64,000 nt of DNA from Cyrtodaria siliqua (GCA_037043455.1 JAWPHD010004392.1:1-64000), one strand, 5' to 3'. Positions 23,355 through 34,720 are shown, counted from the stretch's first letter. Numbers and translations are program-made. The notes: a model not told the origin generated them from the sequence alone.

Positions 23355-23930
23355 TGTCTTGTACAGGCATAGCTATTACCAGGATTTACATTCTAATGAC
23401 GCAATAATAAGTCTACATCTATTTCGCAATTATCAAACATGTCTCTAAAAGTTTCGTTTCCGATCAACAACTTGTGACTTCCTTTCTTAAAATTCTATTA
23501 TCATTATTGTTTTAAAATGATTAAACATTACCATAAAACGTCTTAATTTTTCAAATGTCTCTTTATTTTAAATGTTACTATGAATTTTTCACTCAGACAC
23601 ATGAACCTTTTGCGTGGAAGGTGAAAACCCATAATTTAACCACAGAATGCATTGTGACATAATGCTCTATCATTGGTATATTGAAATGTTCTATACGTGA
23701 TTTTATGTCCTACACAAACTTATGCCGTAGTACGACATTATTTCCCAGTTCTGTACGTGTTAACCACAAGGTGGGCACATTATATTACGGAGAAGGTTTG
23801 AGTGTAGATTGTGTTGGCTAGGATTGTATGTGGGGATCTTGTTTGTAAGTCTTGCCCGAATGACTGGAAAGGTGGGGCATACGTTAATTCGGAGTTTAAT
23901 CATCAAACGGTCATGAAGAACCATAACACA
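23355..23930 (+). repeat. Upstream copy of an old direct duplication
   Basis: Shares with 24615-25090, in order, 'TTTACATTCTAATGACGCAA', 'AGAATGCATT', 'GTACGTGTTAACCACA', 'GGGCACATTA' and 'GGAGAAGGT.TGAGTGTAG'. The copies lie about 1.25 kb apart and have diverged substantially with indels. Function unknown. Confidence 0.65.
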
Positions 23931-24614
23931 GTTCTTCCCAGTCAGAAATGTTGACAGTTGGTTTTAGAAGATTATCTATATATCATAGTATGTCATAAGC
24001 GTTCAATTAAAGTGGTAACTAGATGGAAATGGTCCCACCACAGGGTTCCACTGTTCTTTTTAAAAATATATATATTATGACATGAAGATTCATTATATAT
24101 TTGATTGTGCAAATAAAGTCCCTATGGTCAAATACAATAAGGCCCTTGATCATTTTCGCTCTGTTCGATACAATTTAAAGTTTTATAAGCGCCAAGATTT
24201 CAATTCGACATTTTACCGAGGCTGGTTTTACCAACAGCATAACACTCAACCATTTATTTTGTGTTTCGATTAATTTATGTGCAATTGATTATTTTATTGG
24301 CAAAACTTTATTAGAAAACAATTATTGTCTTGTCACCATACAAAATACAGTTTCGCTCGGTATTTGCTGTGAATGGCGGAAAAGGTCTGGTTATAAACAA
24401 TTAAAACAAATACATTAGAACTCACAGGAGAGCGCTTCGTGTTCATTTTGTCCTCTTATTTAATTATTGTTTTTTTTGTGTTATGCAACAGACTACTGCT
24501 TTGTAGATTGTATATTGAAATTAAATTCTTAACCAATACCATGCTATATTCAGTTTTTGTTTAAATAAACGGATATGATGAGCAAAACAAAGGATAGTGT
24601 AATAACTGATTTAC

Positions 24615-25090
24615 GCCTTTATCTTGTGTAAGTATAACTAACCAGTATTTACATCTAAAGACGCAATACTAACTCTTCATATATTATGCAACGCGTACCT
24701 TCCGTTTTTCTTAATTGTATTATTGTTTCAACTCTACTAAAAAATTTCAAACTAATTTTTAATTTCAATAATCTGATGCACTATCAGAGACAGCGTTGCC
24801 GTAGAAAACTCAGAATGCAACAAAAGAATGCATTACGACATTTTGGTGTGTCAATGGATTGTATAATATATGTAAAGCCTTGGAATAATCTAGGACGTGA
24901 TTGTGTGTCCTGTAATACGATATTATCTCCAGAAAGCTCTGTACGTGTTAACCACAGGATGGGCACATTAGATTGTGGAGAAGGTGGAGAAGGTGTGAGT
25001 GTAGGCTGTGGTGTGTGTATAACACAAATGACTGGTAAGGTGGGACTACTTAGGTATTTCCAAATTTAATCCTCACAAGGTCACGATAAT
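24615..25090 (+). repeat. Downstream copy of an old direct duplication
   Basis: Partner of 23355-23930. An open frame of about 127 codons crosses it (24686-25069) and includes a Cys-containing stretch (CVSCNTILSPESSVRVNHRM). The homologous frame is broken in the upstream copy, so coding is not supported. Confidence 0.6.
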
Positions 25091-25149
25091 TATGAATATC
25101 AATTCACGGGGAATTAAGATGCACCATTACACTATGCAACACCTTCAGG

Positions 25150-25206
25150 CCCTAACACACACATACGCACGCCTGCCAGCTCGCACGCACGCACGCACAC
25201 ACACCC
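25150..25206. repeat. (CA)n/(CGCA)n microsatellite
   Basis: Mixed CA and CGCA repeats with interruptions. Confidence 0.9.
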
Positions 25207-25210
25207 ATAC

Positions 25211-26360
25211 ATATGCATAGGGAACTAACACCATAGACTCCATGTATAGAACATTCATAATAAAAACATTTGTACACGTTTGATTTCACATAAACTGCTG
25301 CCACTGTCATTGTCATGTACTCAGAGCAAATATACAAAACGGAATTCCTAGCGCCACTAATTATATTTTAAATATATCTTTTATTTTTCATTCTCTTGTA
25401 ACAAAATTTCATGTGGGTACATTTGAACCATATTCGAACATAACTGCACAGCAATTTTGTTTGATTAATTTTAGGATGAACTATTTTTAAGCTTGTTGAA
25501 CGTGCGTATCTTCCAAATTCAATTTAAAGTACCGCCTTTACCTATCAGCGAAATATCGCCCGTTTAGCCCGATAGCCTAAAACGCATGTGAAATATTTGA
25601 TTATATTTAAATGAGGTCTCTGTTTGAAATTGAAAAATGCCTTTTAGAACTAACGTCATACAAAATGTTCTCTCTGCATCGTATGACCATATGTAGGAGT
25701 GACTTTATCTTTCCTCAAACGTGTCGTTGAGCCGTAAAACCATAATGTAACACTTATATTATTCTTATTGATTGGGGTAAAGATTTCAGTCAAAGGTTTT
25801 TAATATATACATGAACTATTTTGAAAATACTTACATTGATTATATACCATTAGATGGCAGTTGATGAACATACACTTGCTTTTAAAATGATTGTTTTATT
25901 GATGTATAGCGTATTTAGGTATTAGGTAAATTGTGTCTAAAAGGTAAAAGAAAATAACATGAATAAGAGGCCAAAAGAAAAAAAAATAAAATAAAAGTAG
26001 AACAAAAAGGAAAAAGAAACGAGGGTTCTAAAAGGTAAAAATTACTTTGACAAAAACAAGCGCCCAACACTGTGACTCATGTCAACCGTTTTTACTTTAA
26101 AGACACAGACCGAAATCTGCCCCTTCCCATATAAAAACATTACCTAAATCAATACATTCGTAAATATAATGTCTACAATTTTGTTTTTCTAATTATTACT
26201 TCAATACTTTATGTAGACATTCCTTGTTTCGTTTTTAAATGTATTCCGAACAATAAAGCTAAGCTGATGTTGTATTAATTGATGAACACGGTATTCCCAT
26301 CGGAGTTTTCATCTTGGAAAAATTATGGGAGACAATAATCATACGAATAAAGCATCCTGT
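25211..26360. other. Non-coding AT-rich region
   Basis: Nothing recognisable except an A-rich stretch at 25965-26030. Confidence 0.5.
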
Positions 26361-26364
26361 GTTT

Positions 26365-26612
26365 TAGCGTCTCCGTGGCCGAATGGTCAACGACGTTGCA
26401 TTGTAAACCTTCGCCTCTCAGCGCTGCGGGTTCAAATCCCACTGGGAGCTCGACTTGTAATTGAGGAGTGTCGATTCTTACGGATGGCAGGAGGTGTACA
26501 GTACTGGTTTTACCCAGGAAAAGTGGGTGGTATGCCTCCACCACAAGAAAAATCGACCATCATAAAAAAACTTACATGTGTTGGAAATGACGTAAAACTT
26601 CATACAAACAAA
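26365..26612 (+). mobile_element. SINE family A, reference-quality copy
   Basis: The full head has an A-box-like 'GTGGCCGAATGGTCAACG' and a B-box 'GGGTTCAAATCCC', as in a tRNA-Ser/Leu-like gene. The body follows: 'GGGAGCTCGACTTGTAATTG', 'TACTGGTTTTACCCAGG', 'TGCCTCCACCACAA' and 'TTACATGTGTTGGAAATGAC', with a (CAAA) end at about 26605. The head would supply an internal pol III promoter. It makes no protein; LINE machinery would be needed in trans. Confidence 0.88.
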
Positions 26613-27835
26613 TCAGATGCATATGATAAAACATGTCATCTGGGTCTGGTGTTGTGTACCTTTAGGTCATTCAGTTGATAGAAATAAACTGTGGTTTTCG
26701 GACAGATTGATTTACTTGGAAGAACTAATAATGCCATAAAACAAATATGTATCGACCCCAATCTGGATGTAAAGCATGATAATGCTTATTCACGTATATT
26801 GGTTGGGCTAAATGCATATAATTGTCGTTAACGCTGTTTTATCTTGTGACGGCTCTTGTTAAAATGAGCAATTTCCTTATTGGTTCAAAGAGTGAATATA
26901 CTATCATACATATACTGAACGTATACATATCCGGCAGCCATGTTTGATTACATTTGTGTCTATTACTCGCGCATGAATGAATGAATGAAATAGAGAAAGT
27001 AATTTAAACAGCAGACGTAGTTTTCGACTATGTTAGGTATGCATTAAATTAAAACAAATAATTAGTTAATTCGTTATCGTCATTTTTTCATAGGATGCTC
27101 ATTTGTGTGTGGTTATTAGAAGAAGGCGTTGTAACACATTTACGCATTCCATTCGTGTCTGTTATCTTGTTTGTTTGTCCATTTTCTGTTTGATGGAGTA
27201 GCGCCCAGTGTATACACATAGAGCGGCAAACGCATTGCTTCGTTCGTAACCGTTATATATAAGATAATTTAATAGGAATTAGCATGTTTACTAATTTGCT
27301 AGTCCAAACTACCAAGTCATGACCCCGTGTTTGTAGATTTCAAAGTAAGCTTCCTGTTTGTATTAAGGGCTTGTTGTATCCAAAATCTAGAACGCTTGAT
27401 ATCTAAACTTAGGTATTTACAAAATGTAAAACTATCCTTAACACCCTCTCTATAAACAAAGTATACGCATCTGACAGGGTATTGATGTTAAACAATACTG
27501 TCGTGATATATTATGACGGTGCACATTTTATGTGTTTGAATATGTGATATGGTCAGATACCATTATTGATTTGGGGCTTCTGATTGGTTGAAAAAAGTAT
27601 AGAGTCGATTAGGGCATAAAGTCAGATAGTAAGGATCTGTATGGATGAAATTACCCAGATCATAACAATTGCCCATGAAACATCAAAATATTAAATCATA
27701 AAACATATTCATTTGGGATATATTGATTGAAATTTGCATTTTTATTGATAAAATTGTACAGAGGGCATATTTGCACAAAGTAAAACGTATTTATCATTCT
27801 GGGGGTGCTCACCTTCAGTGAATTATTACAGAAAT
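26613..27835. other. Non-coding AT-rich region
   Basis: No gene or known family is seen. A short (ATGA)n lies at 26970-26988. Confidence 0.5.
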
Positions 27836-27839
27836 AAAG

Positions 27840-29912
27840 ATACTGCAGTATTCGGTATAAGTGAGATACTGCAGTATTCGGTATCAAAAATATAATACAG
27901 TAATCGGTAGCGAAAATATACTGCTGTAATCGGTATCAGAAATATACTGCAGTATTCGGTATCAGAAGGGTACTACAGTAATAGGTATCGATGAGATTGA
28001 TACAGCATCAATAGCTATCGGAAAGCTACTGCAGAAATCGGTATCGGACAACTTCTGCAATAATCGATATCGAAAATATACTGCAGCAATCGGTAACGCA
28101 AATCTACTTTATTAATCGGTATCGGTGAGATACCGCATTAATCGGTATCGGTGAGAAACTGCATTAATCTGCATTGGCGAGATACTGCAGAAATTGGTAC
28201 CGGTGCGATACTGCAGTAATTGGTATCGGTGAAATACTGCAGTCATCTGTATTGGTGAGATACAGCAGTCGGTATCGGTGAGATACTGTGGTAATCGGTA
28301 CCGGTGAGATAGTGCAGTAGTCAGTACAGGTGCGATGCTGCAGTAAACCCTATCGGTGAGATACTGCTGTAACATGTATCGGAAATATGCTGCAGTTGTC
28401 GATATCGGTGAGATATTACAGTAATCGGAATCGAACATATAATGCAGAAATCGATATCGAAAGTATACTGCAGAAATCGGTATCGGTGAGATACTGCAGT
28501 AATCGGTATCGAACATATACTGCAGTGATCGGTATCGGTGAGATACTGCAGTACTCGGTATAGGTGAGGTACTGCAGTACTCGGTATCGGTGAGATACTG
28601 CAGTAATCTGTATCGGTGAGATACTGTGTAATCGGTATCGGTGAGATACTGCAGTAATCGGTATATATGAGATACTGTGTTATCGTTGTCGGTGAGATAC
28701 TGCAATAATCGGTATCAAAAATATGCTGCAGTAATCGGTATCGAAAATATACTGCAGTTATCTGTATCGGTGAGATACTGCGGTAATCGGTACCGGTGCG
28801 ATACTGCAGTAATCCCTATTGGTGAGATACTGCAGTAATCGATATCGGAAATATACTGCAATAATCGATATTGGTAAGATATGGCAGTAATCGGTATCGA
28901 AAATATACTGCTGTAATCGGTATCGAAAATATACTACAGTAATTGGTATCGGTGAGATTCTGCAGTAATCAGTATCAAAAATATGCTGCAGTAATCGGTA
29001 TCGAAAATATACTGCAGTTATCTGTATCGGTGAGATACTGTGGTAATCAGTACCGGTGCGATACTGCAGTAATCCCTATTGGTGAGATACTGCAGTAATC
29101 GATATCGGAAATATACTGCAATAATCGATATTGGTAAGATATGGCAGTAATCGGTATCGAAAATATACTGCTGTAATCGGTATCGAAAATATACTACAGT
29201 AATTGGTATCGGTGAGATACTGCAGTAATCGGTATCGGTGAGAAGCTGCAGTAATCGGTATTTGTGAGTTACTGCAGTAATCGGTATCTGTGAGATACTG
29301 CAGTAATCGGTATCGGTGAGATACTGCAGTAATCTGTACATCAACGGTACTGCGCTACTCGGTATCGTTGAGATAGTGCAGTAATCTTTATCGAACATAT
29401 ACTGCAGTATTTGGTATCAGTGTGATACAGCATTAATCGGTATTGGTGAGAAACTGCAGTAATCCCTATCTGTGAGATATTGCAGTAATCGTTATAATCG
29501 TTATCTGAAATATACTGCAATGATCGGTATCAGTGAGATACTGCAGTAATCGGTATCGAAAATATACGGTTGTAATCGGTATCTGAAATATACTGCATTA
29601 ATCGGTATCGGTGAGATACTGCAGTAATCTGTATCGGTGATATACTGCAGTAATCGGTATCTGAAATATACTGCATTAATCGGTATCGGTGATATACTGC
29701 AGTAATCTGTATCGGTGAGATACTGCAGTAATCGATATCGGTGAGATACTGCAGTCATCGGTATCGTAAATATATTGCAGTAATTGGTATCGGCGAGATA
29801 TACTGCAACAATCGGTATCTGAAATAAACTCAGTAATAAGTTTTGAAATTGTAATGCATCAGTCAGTATAGGAAATATACTGCTGTAATCGGTATCAGAA
29901 AGTAAACAGTAT
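27840..29912. repeat. 26-bp satellite array, about 80 units
   Basis: The unit is close to 'ATACTGCAGTAATCGG' plus 'TATCGGTGAG', with a frequent variant in which GGTGAG is replaced by GAAAAT. The array is about 2.07 kb. The unit has no minus-strand stop in any frame and 26 is not a multiple of 3. Long minus-strand peptides with a 26-residue period therefore appear (three units read in three frames). These are by-products and not genes. Units are most uniform in the middle and degrade towards both edges. Confidence 0.95.
28715..29234. repeat. 260-bp higher-order repeat inside the satellite, 2 copies
   Basis: The block starting 'TCAAAAATATGCTGCAG' at 28715 recurs at 28975, exactly 10 units away. 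The same series of private variants follows ('CAGTTATCTG', 'CCGGTGCGATAC', 'AATCCCTATTGG', 'GATATGGCAG'). Only a few substitutions separate the copies, marking a recent ten-unit duplication. Confidence 0.9.
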
Positions 29913-30654
29913 TACCTTTCATTAAATATTGTGTTCATACTAGCGGCGTTTACAAAACTGAGAGAAGGGTTTTGGCCCATTTTATATGGGTTTTTTCGTC
30001 GTACATGTAAGGTGTGCATTCATTTTGGCGCCATATAACCTGATTGTTTTTCTAACCAAATTCAACTACACAAAACTCTGTAGTATGCCGGAATCGAGCA
30101 CAAACAAATCACCGAGACCCGCCGCAATCCTACGATTAGAGTGTTACAAAGGAGGTGAAGCGCCTTTCTTGTACGATTAATAAGGTAAAACCTTCAATGC
30201 CGGATTTAAGCCAGGGTCACACAGTAAGTACCACTCTCTATAGGTCAAGTGCCGCACAATAAGGACGTGATGTCCGCAAAAAGACGTCACCTCTCGTTAT
30301 TTATTTGTACAAGGCTCAGCCTTATTTCGTCATATCGTCGGTGTGGCACATTTTATGATCCTTTCATCAAATACATAATATTTGCTTAACTTACTTCACA
30401 TGGCTTCTTAAGTGGGCATATATTTAATAACCGTACATGGATCAATATAAATCATAGATCACTTAAAGTTCTCCGGCCATGTTTTGTTTCATGAACTTGT
30501 TTACGTTTATTTAAATCGAAATCAATACGCAACAACATATATTGACAATTCACACAATGCAATATCTGTGAAAAGCGAGAATAAGATGTTATTTGATGAC
30601 GTATAAAACTTTGAATAGGTAAATTAATCCACAGGTAAATGTATTTATCAATTA
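29913..30654. other. Non-coding region after the satellite
   Basis: Nothing recognisable; short open frames lack support. Confidence 0.5.
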
Positions 30655-30815
30655 TCTGGCAATACCAGCAGTCGTTTTGCCACTGACCGTTCCAAACCCG
30701 TTTGTGTTTGTGATGTCACATGCCTTGTTTCTAATTAACGTTGTTATTGTGGTTTTATTGCATGTTTTTGGTTGACTGAGTTCGTGAATGAAACTTTTAT
30801 TTGTATTTTCGGTGA
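30655..30815 (+). repeat. PLE tail fragment
   Basis: Starts within hairpin 1 ('TTTTGCCACTGACCGTTCC') and continues 'TTTGTGTTTGTGATGTCACA', 'GTTGACTGAGTTCGTGAATG'. The left hairpin arm and the region between hairpin 2 and the TTTGTG block are shortened. Confidence 0.75.
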
Positions 30816-31203
30816 CTACATATTAATTAGTTTCTTGTACTAATGACATATTTCGAACTTTTTTGAAAATCTCTTTCACAAGCATGTACACAATGTTTTA
30901 GTTTCAAACAATCCAGGGCATTGAACCTTGTTAACTAATTATTCAACATATTTTTATTTCAAAAGCGCACGCTTTAAGTAGTGTTAAGAACTAGTAAGTG
31001 ACATATACCTAAATATAAAATATAACTTATACTCATATGCATTAATCATACGTGAGTTAGTTTAATTGCTTCAATAAAGTCGTTGGGATATGGCGTGATC
31101 ATAATATGCGTCATCAACTTATGATTTCTTAAAATAGTTCCGCAATGGCTTCCTAGTAGTGTTTTTGTGAAGATGTAAATATGTATTGCGAGCAATGAAA
31201 ATA

Positions 31204-31244
31204 TATACTGAACCAAACAGCTAACGCACCTGTAGACAATACCT
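31204..31244 (-). repeat. Transposon terminus abutting TTAA (inverted partner of 34741)
   Basis: The minus strand reads AGGTATTGTCTACAGGTGCG... for 41 bases, matching 34741-34781 at 40 of 41 positions. TTAA follows at 31245-31248. AGGT next to TTAA resembles the end of the 2.3-kb element at 31576. The other end of this element was not found. Confidence 0.6.
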
Positions 31245-31844
31245 TTAATGTATGAACTTATTATAATAATGCCGACTGGTACCGTTGGAGGCAGGTGATT
31301 TGAATGATTTTTAGCTCACCTGAGCACGGAGCGAGCTATTGTGACCACTCTTCTTCCGTCGTCTTTTAGCTTGTTTACACGATAGACGCCACATTACTGG
31401 AGCAATCTTAAGCAAACTTACACAGATTGTATACGACAATAAGATCTCGGTCGAGTTCGATACTGAATGGGCCAGATCAGACCAGTAACACCAGAGTTAT
31501 GGCCACTGAATTAGCAAAAATGCAGTTTGTCATCTTGTTTACACGATAGAGGCCACATTTCTTGAGCAATCTTAAAGGTGAAATATAGCGTGTCTTTTGA
31601 GCATATATTCTGAAATATATGTATATAATATACAATCTGTTCAAATATTACACTTATTGGTTGTCCCGTTTTCTCACAGAAGCCAATTTTTCTCATAGCG
31701 CACACGCTTCGAGTTTCGCCCTTTTTGAAGACAGGTAAGTGTCACGTGATCCTGTGACGTCATTGGGACCAAACGATTAGCGGAGTCGCATTGAGTTGTA
31801 TAGTATTGTCTATGTAGGATTACGTTTTATGGAATGTGTTAAAA

Positions 31845-32246
31845 ATGCCGTCTGCTGTAGCTGGGTGTCAAAGTGTGCATAAAAAAGGACAATCTAATAA
31901 CATCAGTTTCTTTCGTTTTCCTAATCAGGTTAATGATAGATTAAGATCTGAAGTGTGGGTGGACCGCTGTCGACGAAAATCGCCCGTCGCGTCAAAAAAA
32001 TGGGAACCTTCGAAAGACGCGCGAGTTTGTAGTAAACACTTTGAGTTTGATTCGTGGGAAGTCCATCCTTTGGTTTCATTTTCATTGAATTTGGAGGACA
32101 AATGGAGATGCAGATTAAAAACAACAGCGATACCAACAATATTTTCTTACAAAAATGAGAAGTGCCTAACCCCGCCGTCTCCGAGCAAGTTTTATTCGCC
32201 GATTCGACCGGCGTTGAGGAAGAAATTATTAAATGAGGTAGGATAG
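31845..32246 (+). CDS. THAP-domain reading frame of the transposon (first exon or fragment)
   Basis: The ATG at 31845 is in frame with a THAP zinc-finger domain of about 100 residues: SFFRFP at 21-26, Trp38, Trp53, then CSKHF with Cys62 and His65, and a closing AIPTIF (95-100), the AVPTF box. THAP domains bind DNA through a C2CH zinc site. Here Cys8, Cys62 and His65 are present but the expected first Cys, four residues before Cys8, is Ser3 (TCT). The frame runs on to TAG at 32244. A GAG|GTAGG donor at 32237-32238 would splice on to another exon. It most likely belongs to the transposon and not to a host gene. Confidence 0.75.
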   Translation: MPSAVAGCQSVHKKGQSNNISFFRFPNQVNDRLRSEVWVDRCRRKSPVASKKWEPSKDARVCSKHFEFDSWEVHPLVSFSLNLEDKWRCRLKTTAIPTIFSYKNEKCLTPPSPSKFYSPIRPALRKKLLNEVG

Positions 32247-33408
32247 AAGTTTTTGTTCAGTTATCTTAGCAATTCCTCGGGTATCATGTATGATAAATTG
32301 TAGAAAGGTATATAGTCTTAGATCTGTACATCGTGATTGTTTAGCTGTTGAATTAGATGCATGCGTCTTACGTGAACGGCGCTAATATAATGTAGCCGTC
32401 TTTTTCAAAAGATTGCTAAAAAGGTTTAGCATATAAATGTAAATGAATTCGGTGAAATAAACACTGTGTCGTTGTTTCAATATATATTTTGTAGTATTTT
32501 TTTTTTTTTTTTTTTTTTTAAATTATACACCTTCTTCCAATAGTGTTATAGATTTATATAGAGTTATATATCGGTCTCTGGATTTGAAAATATTGACAAA
32601 ATGTTTCATGGATGTCTATTAAAAGGCAGAAAATTGATCATGTTACTAGCTGTTATATTAGTTCAGTAATGTTGCATGGCAAAACAACAACAATAACGGC
32701 TTTTACCTCATGCAGTAAGTAAACTAAGTGCTTTACAAGCATATATATATACTTTATATTCTGAATCAAAAATTTGATCTGTTAGGTCTGTTTTTTCGAT
32801 CTCTACATGTACATAATACATAATGTCGTGCTCATAATACATTTGACTATATTATTTAGATCATAGTATTTTTCGCTCTTCGTGCGCGATGAACTAGTTT
32901 CTCACGCATCATATATCCGTCTTGTGCAATACACGGCTCGCCGCGGCGGTATTGCACCGCTCACGGCATTGCAATATACAGGAAATGTAGGCATATCATA
33001 AAACTACGTTTCCCTAAATGGTGCGTGCTTTTGTCATATACCGACGTATGTACCCTGATTAGGCTGTACTTCAATAGTTGATTAGTCGGTGTGTGGTATA
33101 TACGTGGAGAAAGCGTGTCATACTGCAAATCCGAATCTCATACACCACTATAGAGTGTTTGGAGGCGGCGGGGACTTATGGTATATAGAATACTATAGAA
33201 ATTATATGCTGTTTCATTTATTTATCAATTATACTAACTAGACTCTAAATATATTTTTTCAATGTCTACTTTTCGGCAAAAATAAAGTCCTTAATCTGAC
33301 GCTCGTATTAATGTACAAGTATTAGACCATGTTCATTCATTCGGAATATACTGCATTTCGCGCTTAGTGTAAATGTACCGAGATATTGCAGCGTTGCTGG
33401 TGACTTAC

Positions 33409-33618
33409 AGTCAGAATTTCGATGAAAACAATGCCAACACGACCAAGCTCTTCATTTGCACCTGCACCGCGTTCAACTTCCTCATCGGTTGATGAATCCG
33501 AGGTATTTTCATCCTCAGACACGAATTATGGCTCAAAATCGTAAGGTTACACATTGTGCAACCGTCTTATCATGGGCATTTCATCTGACTCAGGATCATA
33601 GTCGCTTAATTCCGACAT
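33409..33618 (-). pseudogene. P2X7-ballast-like acidic exon with two stops
   Basis: From an ATG at 33618 the minus strand reads MSELSDYDPESDE, then MIRRLHNV, stop, PYDFEP, stop, and a SEDENTSDSSTDEEVERG acidic run, ending at an ACT|GTAAGT donor at 33409. An acidic leader with a V-PY-FEP core before a Cys-rich W-C-C segment is the pattern of invertebrate proteins related to the P2X7 cytoplasmic ballast domain. A W-S-C-x-x-C string follows in the next frame. It lies convergent to the THAP frame inside the same TTAA-flanked element. The assignment is by remembered family pattern. Confidence 0.4.
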
Positions 33619-34084
33619 TTTCACACACACTATACTGTTTTTGCGTGCTTTCCCTATGTACAAATGGTTTCGTTTTGTTCCCAATGACGTCACTTCCGGT
33701 TTTACGAGGAAGAGTTTTCCCCCTTTGATTTTTTTCAATATTTTAGCGAAGCCTGTTCGTCTTTTCGGATTTTATCTTTAAAAACATATTTTCACTAAAC
33801 ATACATCAATAGCATAGTAAACATCGTATTTATAATGATATTTAATAATTAAAAACATATCAACAACGGATTTGTTGATTTAGGACAAATTTCATCTTTA
33901 ACCAAACTTGCACATATTGTATATGACCATCAGATCTCAAAAGAGTTCGATAATGGGCAAGATCGGACCAGAAACACCAGAGTTATGGCCCCTTGCAGTT
34001 TTACATGTTGTTAACACGATACAGGCCATTTTCTTTAGAAATCTTAACCAAATTTACACAGGTTATTTTATTATAATTATTATT

Positions 34085-34150
34085 GTTGTTTTAATTATTT
34101 TATTTTTATTTATTTTTTTTTAACTTTTTTATTGTTTTGTTTGGGTGTGT

Positions 34151-34220
<70 letters not shown>

Positions 34221-34400
34221 GATTTTTATTGGGGGTGGGGGGAGATTTTTATTTATTTATTTTTATTTGTTTTTTTAATTTTAGTTTTTAACCATTTGTT
34301 CACCTTTTTTTTATTTATTTATTTTTTTTTTTTTTTTTTTATTTTAGTTTTGAACTATTTGTTCACCTTTTTTAATATATTTCATTATTATTAGTATTAT
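34085..34400. repeat. Low-complexity tract with a 55-base G run
   Basis: T-rich DNA, then (GT)n, then 55 consecutive G at 34165-34219, a further G-rich patch, and long T runs. The poly-Gly/Phe frame readable across it is spurious. Confidence 0.9.
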
Positions 34401-34419
34401 CATTATTATTAATTTTATT

Positions 34420-34720
34420 AAACGCCGTGTTGGATTTGACGGAACTTATTTGTTGATTTTTGACGCAGTAATGGTCCATTGACATGTTTACTTTCAATTT
34501 CTTGTAAACGCCTTGTTGGAATTTGCGAATCTTGGTAGGAAGCATCGGTAAGATGTCTAGTTATGCATATCGCGCTTTTGTTCCAGTTAGTTGATTTTTT
34601 ACGGAGTTATGGCCATTTGACATTTTTACTTTCCATCCTAGCCCTTTTGTTTTAAATGTACGGTCGTTATTGACAAGATATTTCTCTCGTTCAGAATGAA
34701 ATTTCTTTTGATTTATTGAT
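34420..34720 (-). repeat. Core-repeat units (reverse of 955-1160)
   Basis: Two units with 'AAACGCC.TGTTGGATTT' and 'TTTTTGACGCAGTAATGG'. Minus-strand reading matches the second part of 745-1160. Confidence 0.65.

Larger units (their letters stand above)
31576..33897 (+). mobile_element. Kolobok-like DNA transposon, 2322 bp, TTAA target duplication
   Basis: Flanked by TTAA at 31572-31575 and 33898-33901. Removing the insert plus one TTAA restores the array unit, as judged from the neighbouring unit at 31401. Ends are imperfect inverted repeats: AGGTGAAATATAG on the left and AGATGAAATTTG (reverse complement) on the right. A second inverted block, GTGACGTCATTGGGA, lies about 180-200 bases inside each end (31752 and 33682). 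TTAA duplications plus a THAP-domain frame are features of the Kolobok superfamily; piggyBac also uses TTAA but lacks THAP. No transposase core was recognised, so the copy is non-autonomous or decayed. Confidence 0.75.
31310..34080 (+). repeat. Core-repeat array, about 164-bp unit, split by a transposon
   Basis: Units with 'TTGTTTACACGATAGA.GCC', 'GAGCAATCTTAA', 'ACCAGAGTTATGGCC' occupy 31310-31575 and resume at 33898-34080. Consecutive 'AGCAATCTTA' motifs lie at 31401 and 31565, 164 apart. The 31401 unit preserves the uninterrupted sequence across the point where the transposon entered the next unit. Confidence 0.85.

Noticed and set aside
24686..25069. 127-codon Cys-containing ORF as a gene
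   Set aside because: The frame is not preserved in the upstream duplicate copy, and no family motif or splice context supports it.
26365..26470. Functional tRNA gene
   Set aside because: A- and B-box-like sequences are present, but the cloverleaf ends are missing and the same unit recurs with a SINE body.
28112..29758. Long minus-strand ORFs with YCSISPIP-type repeats
   Set aside because: They arise because the 26-bp unit lacks stops and cycles through frames. No start context or non-repetitive domain.
31572..33901. piggyBac or P-element assignment
   Set aside because: piggyBac shares TTAA but has no THAP domain; P elements have THAP but make 8-bp duplications. The combination fits Kolobok better, though no transposase was seen.
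34137..34394. Glycine-rich ORF
   Set aside because: It is the translation of (GT)n, a 55-base G run and T runs.
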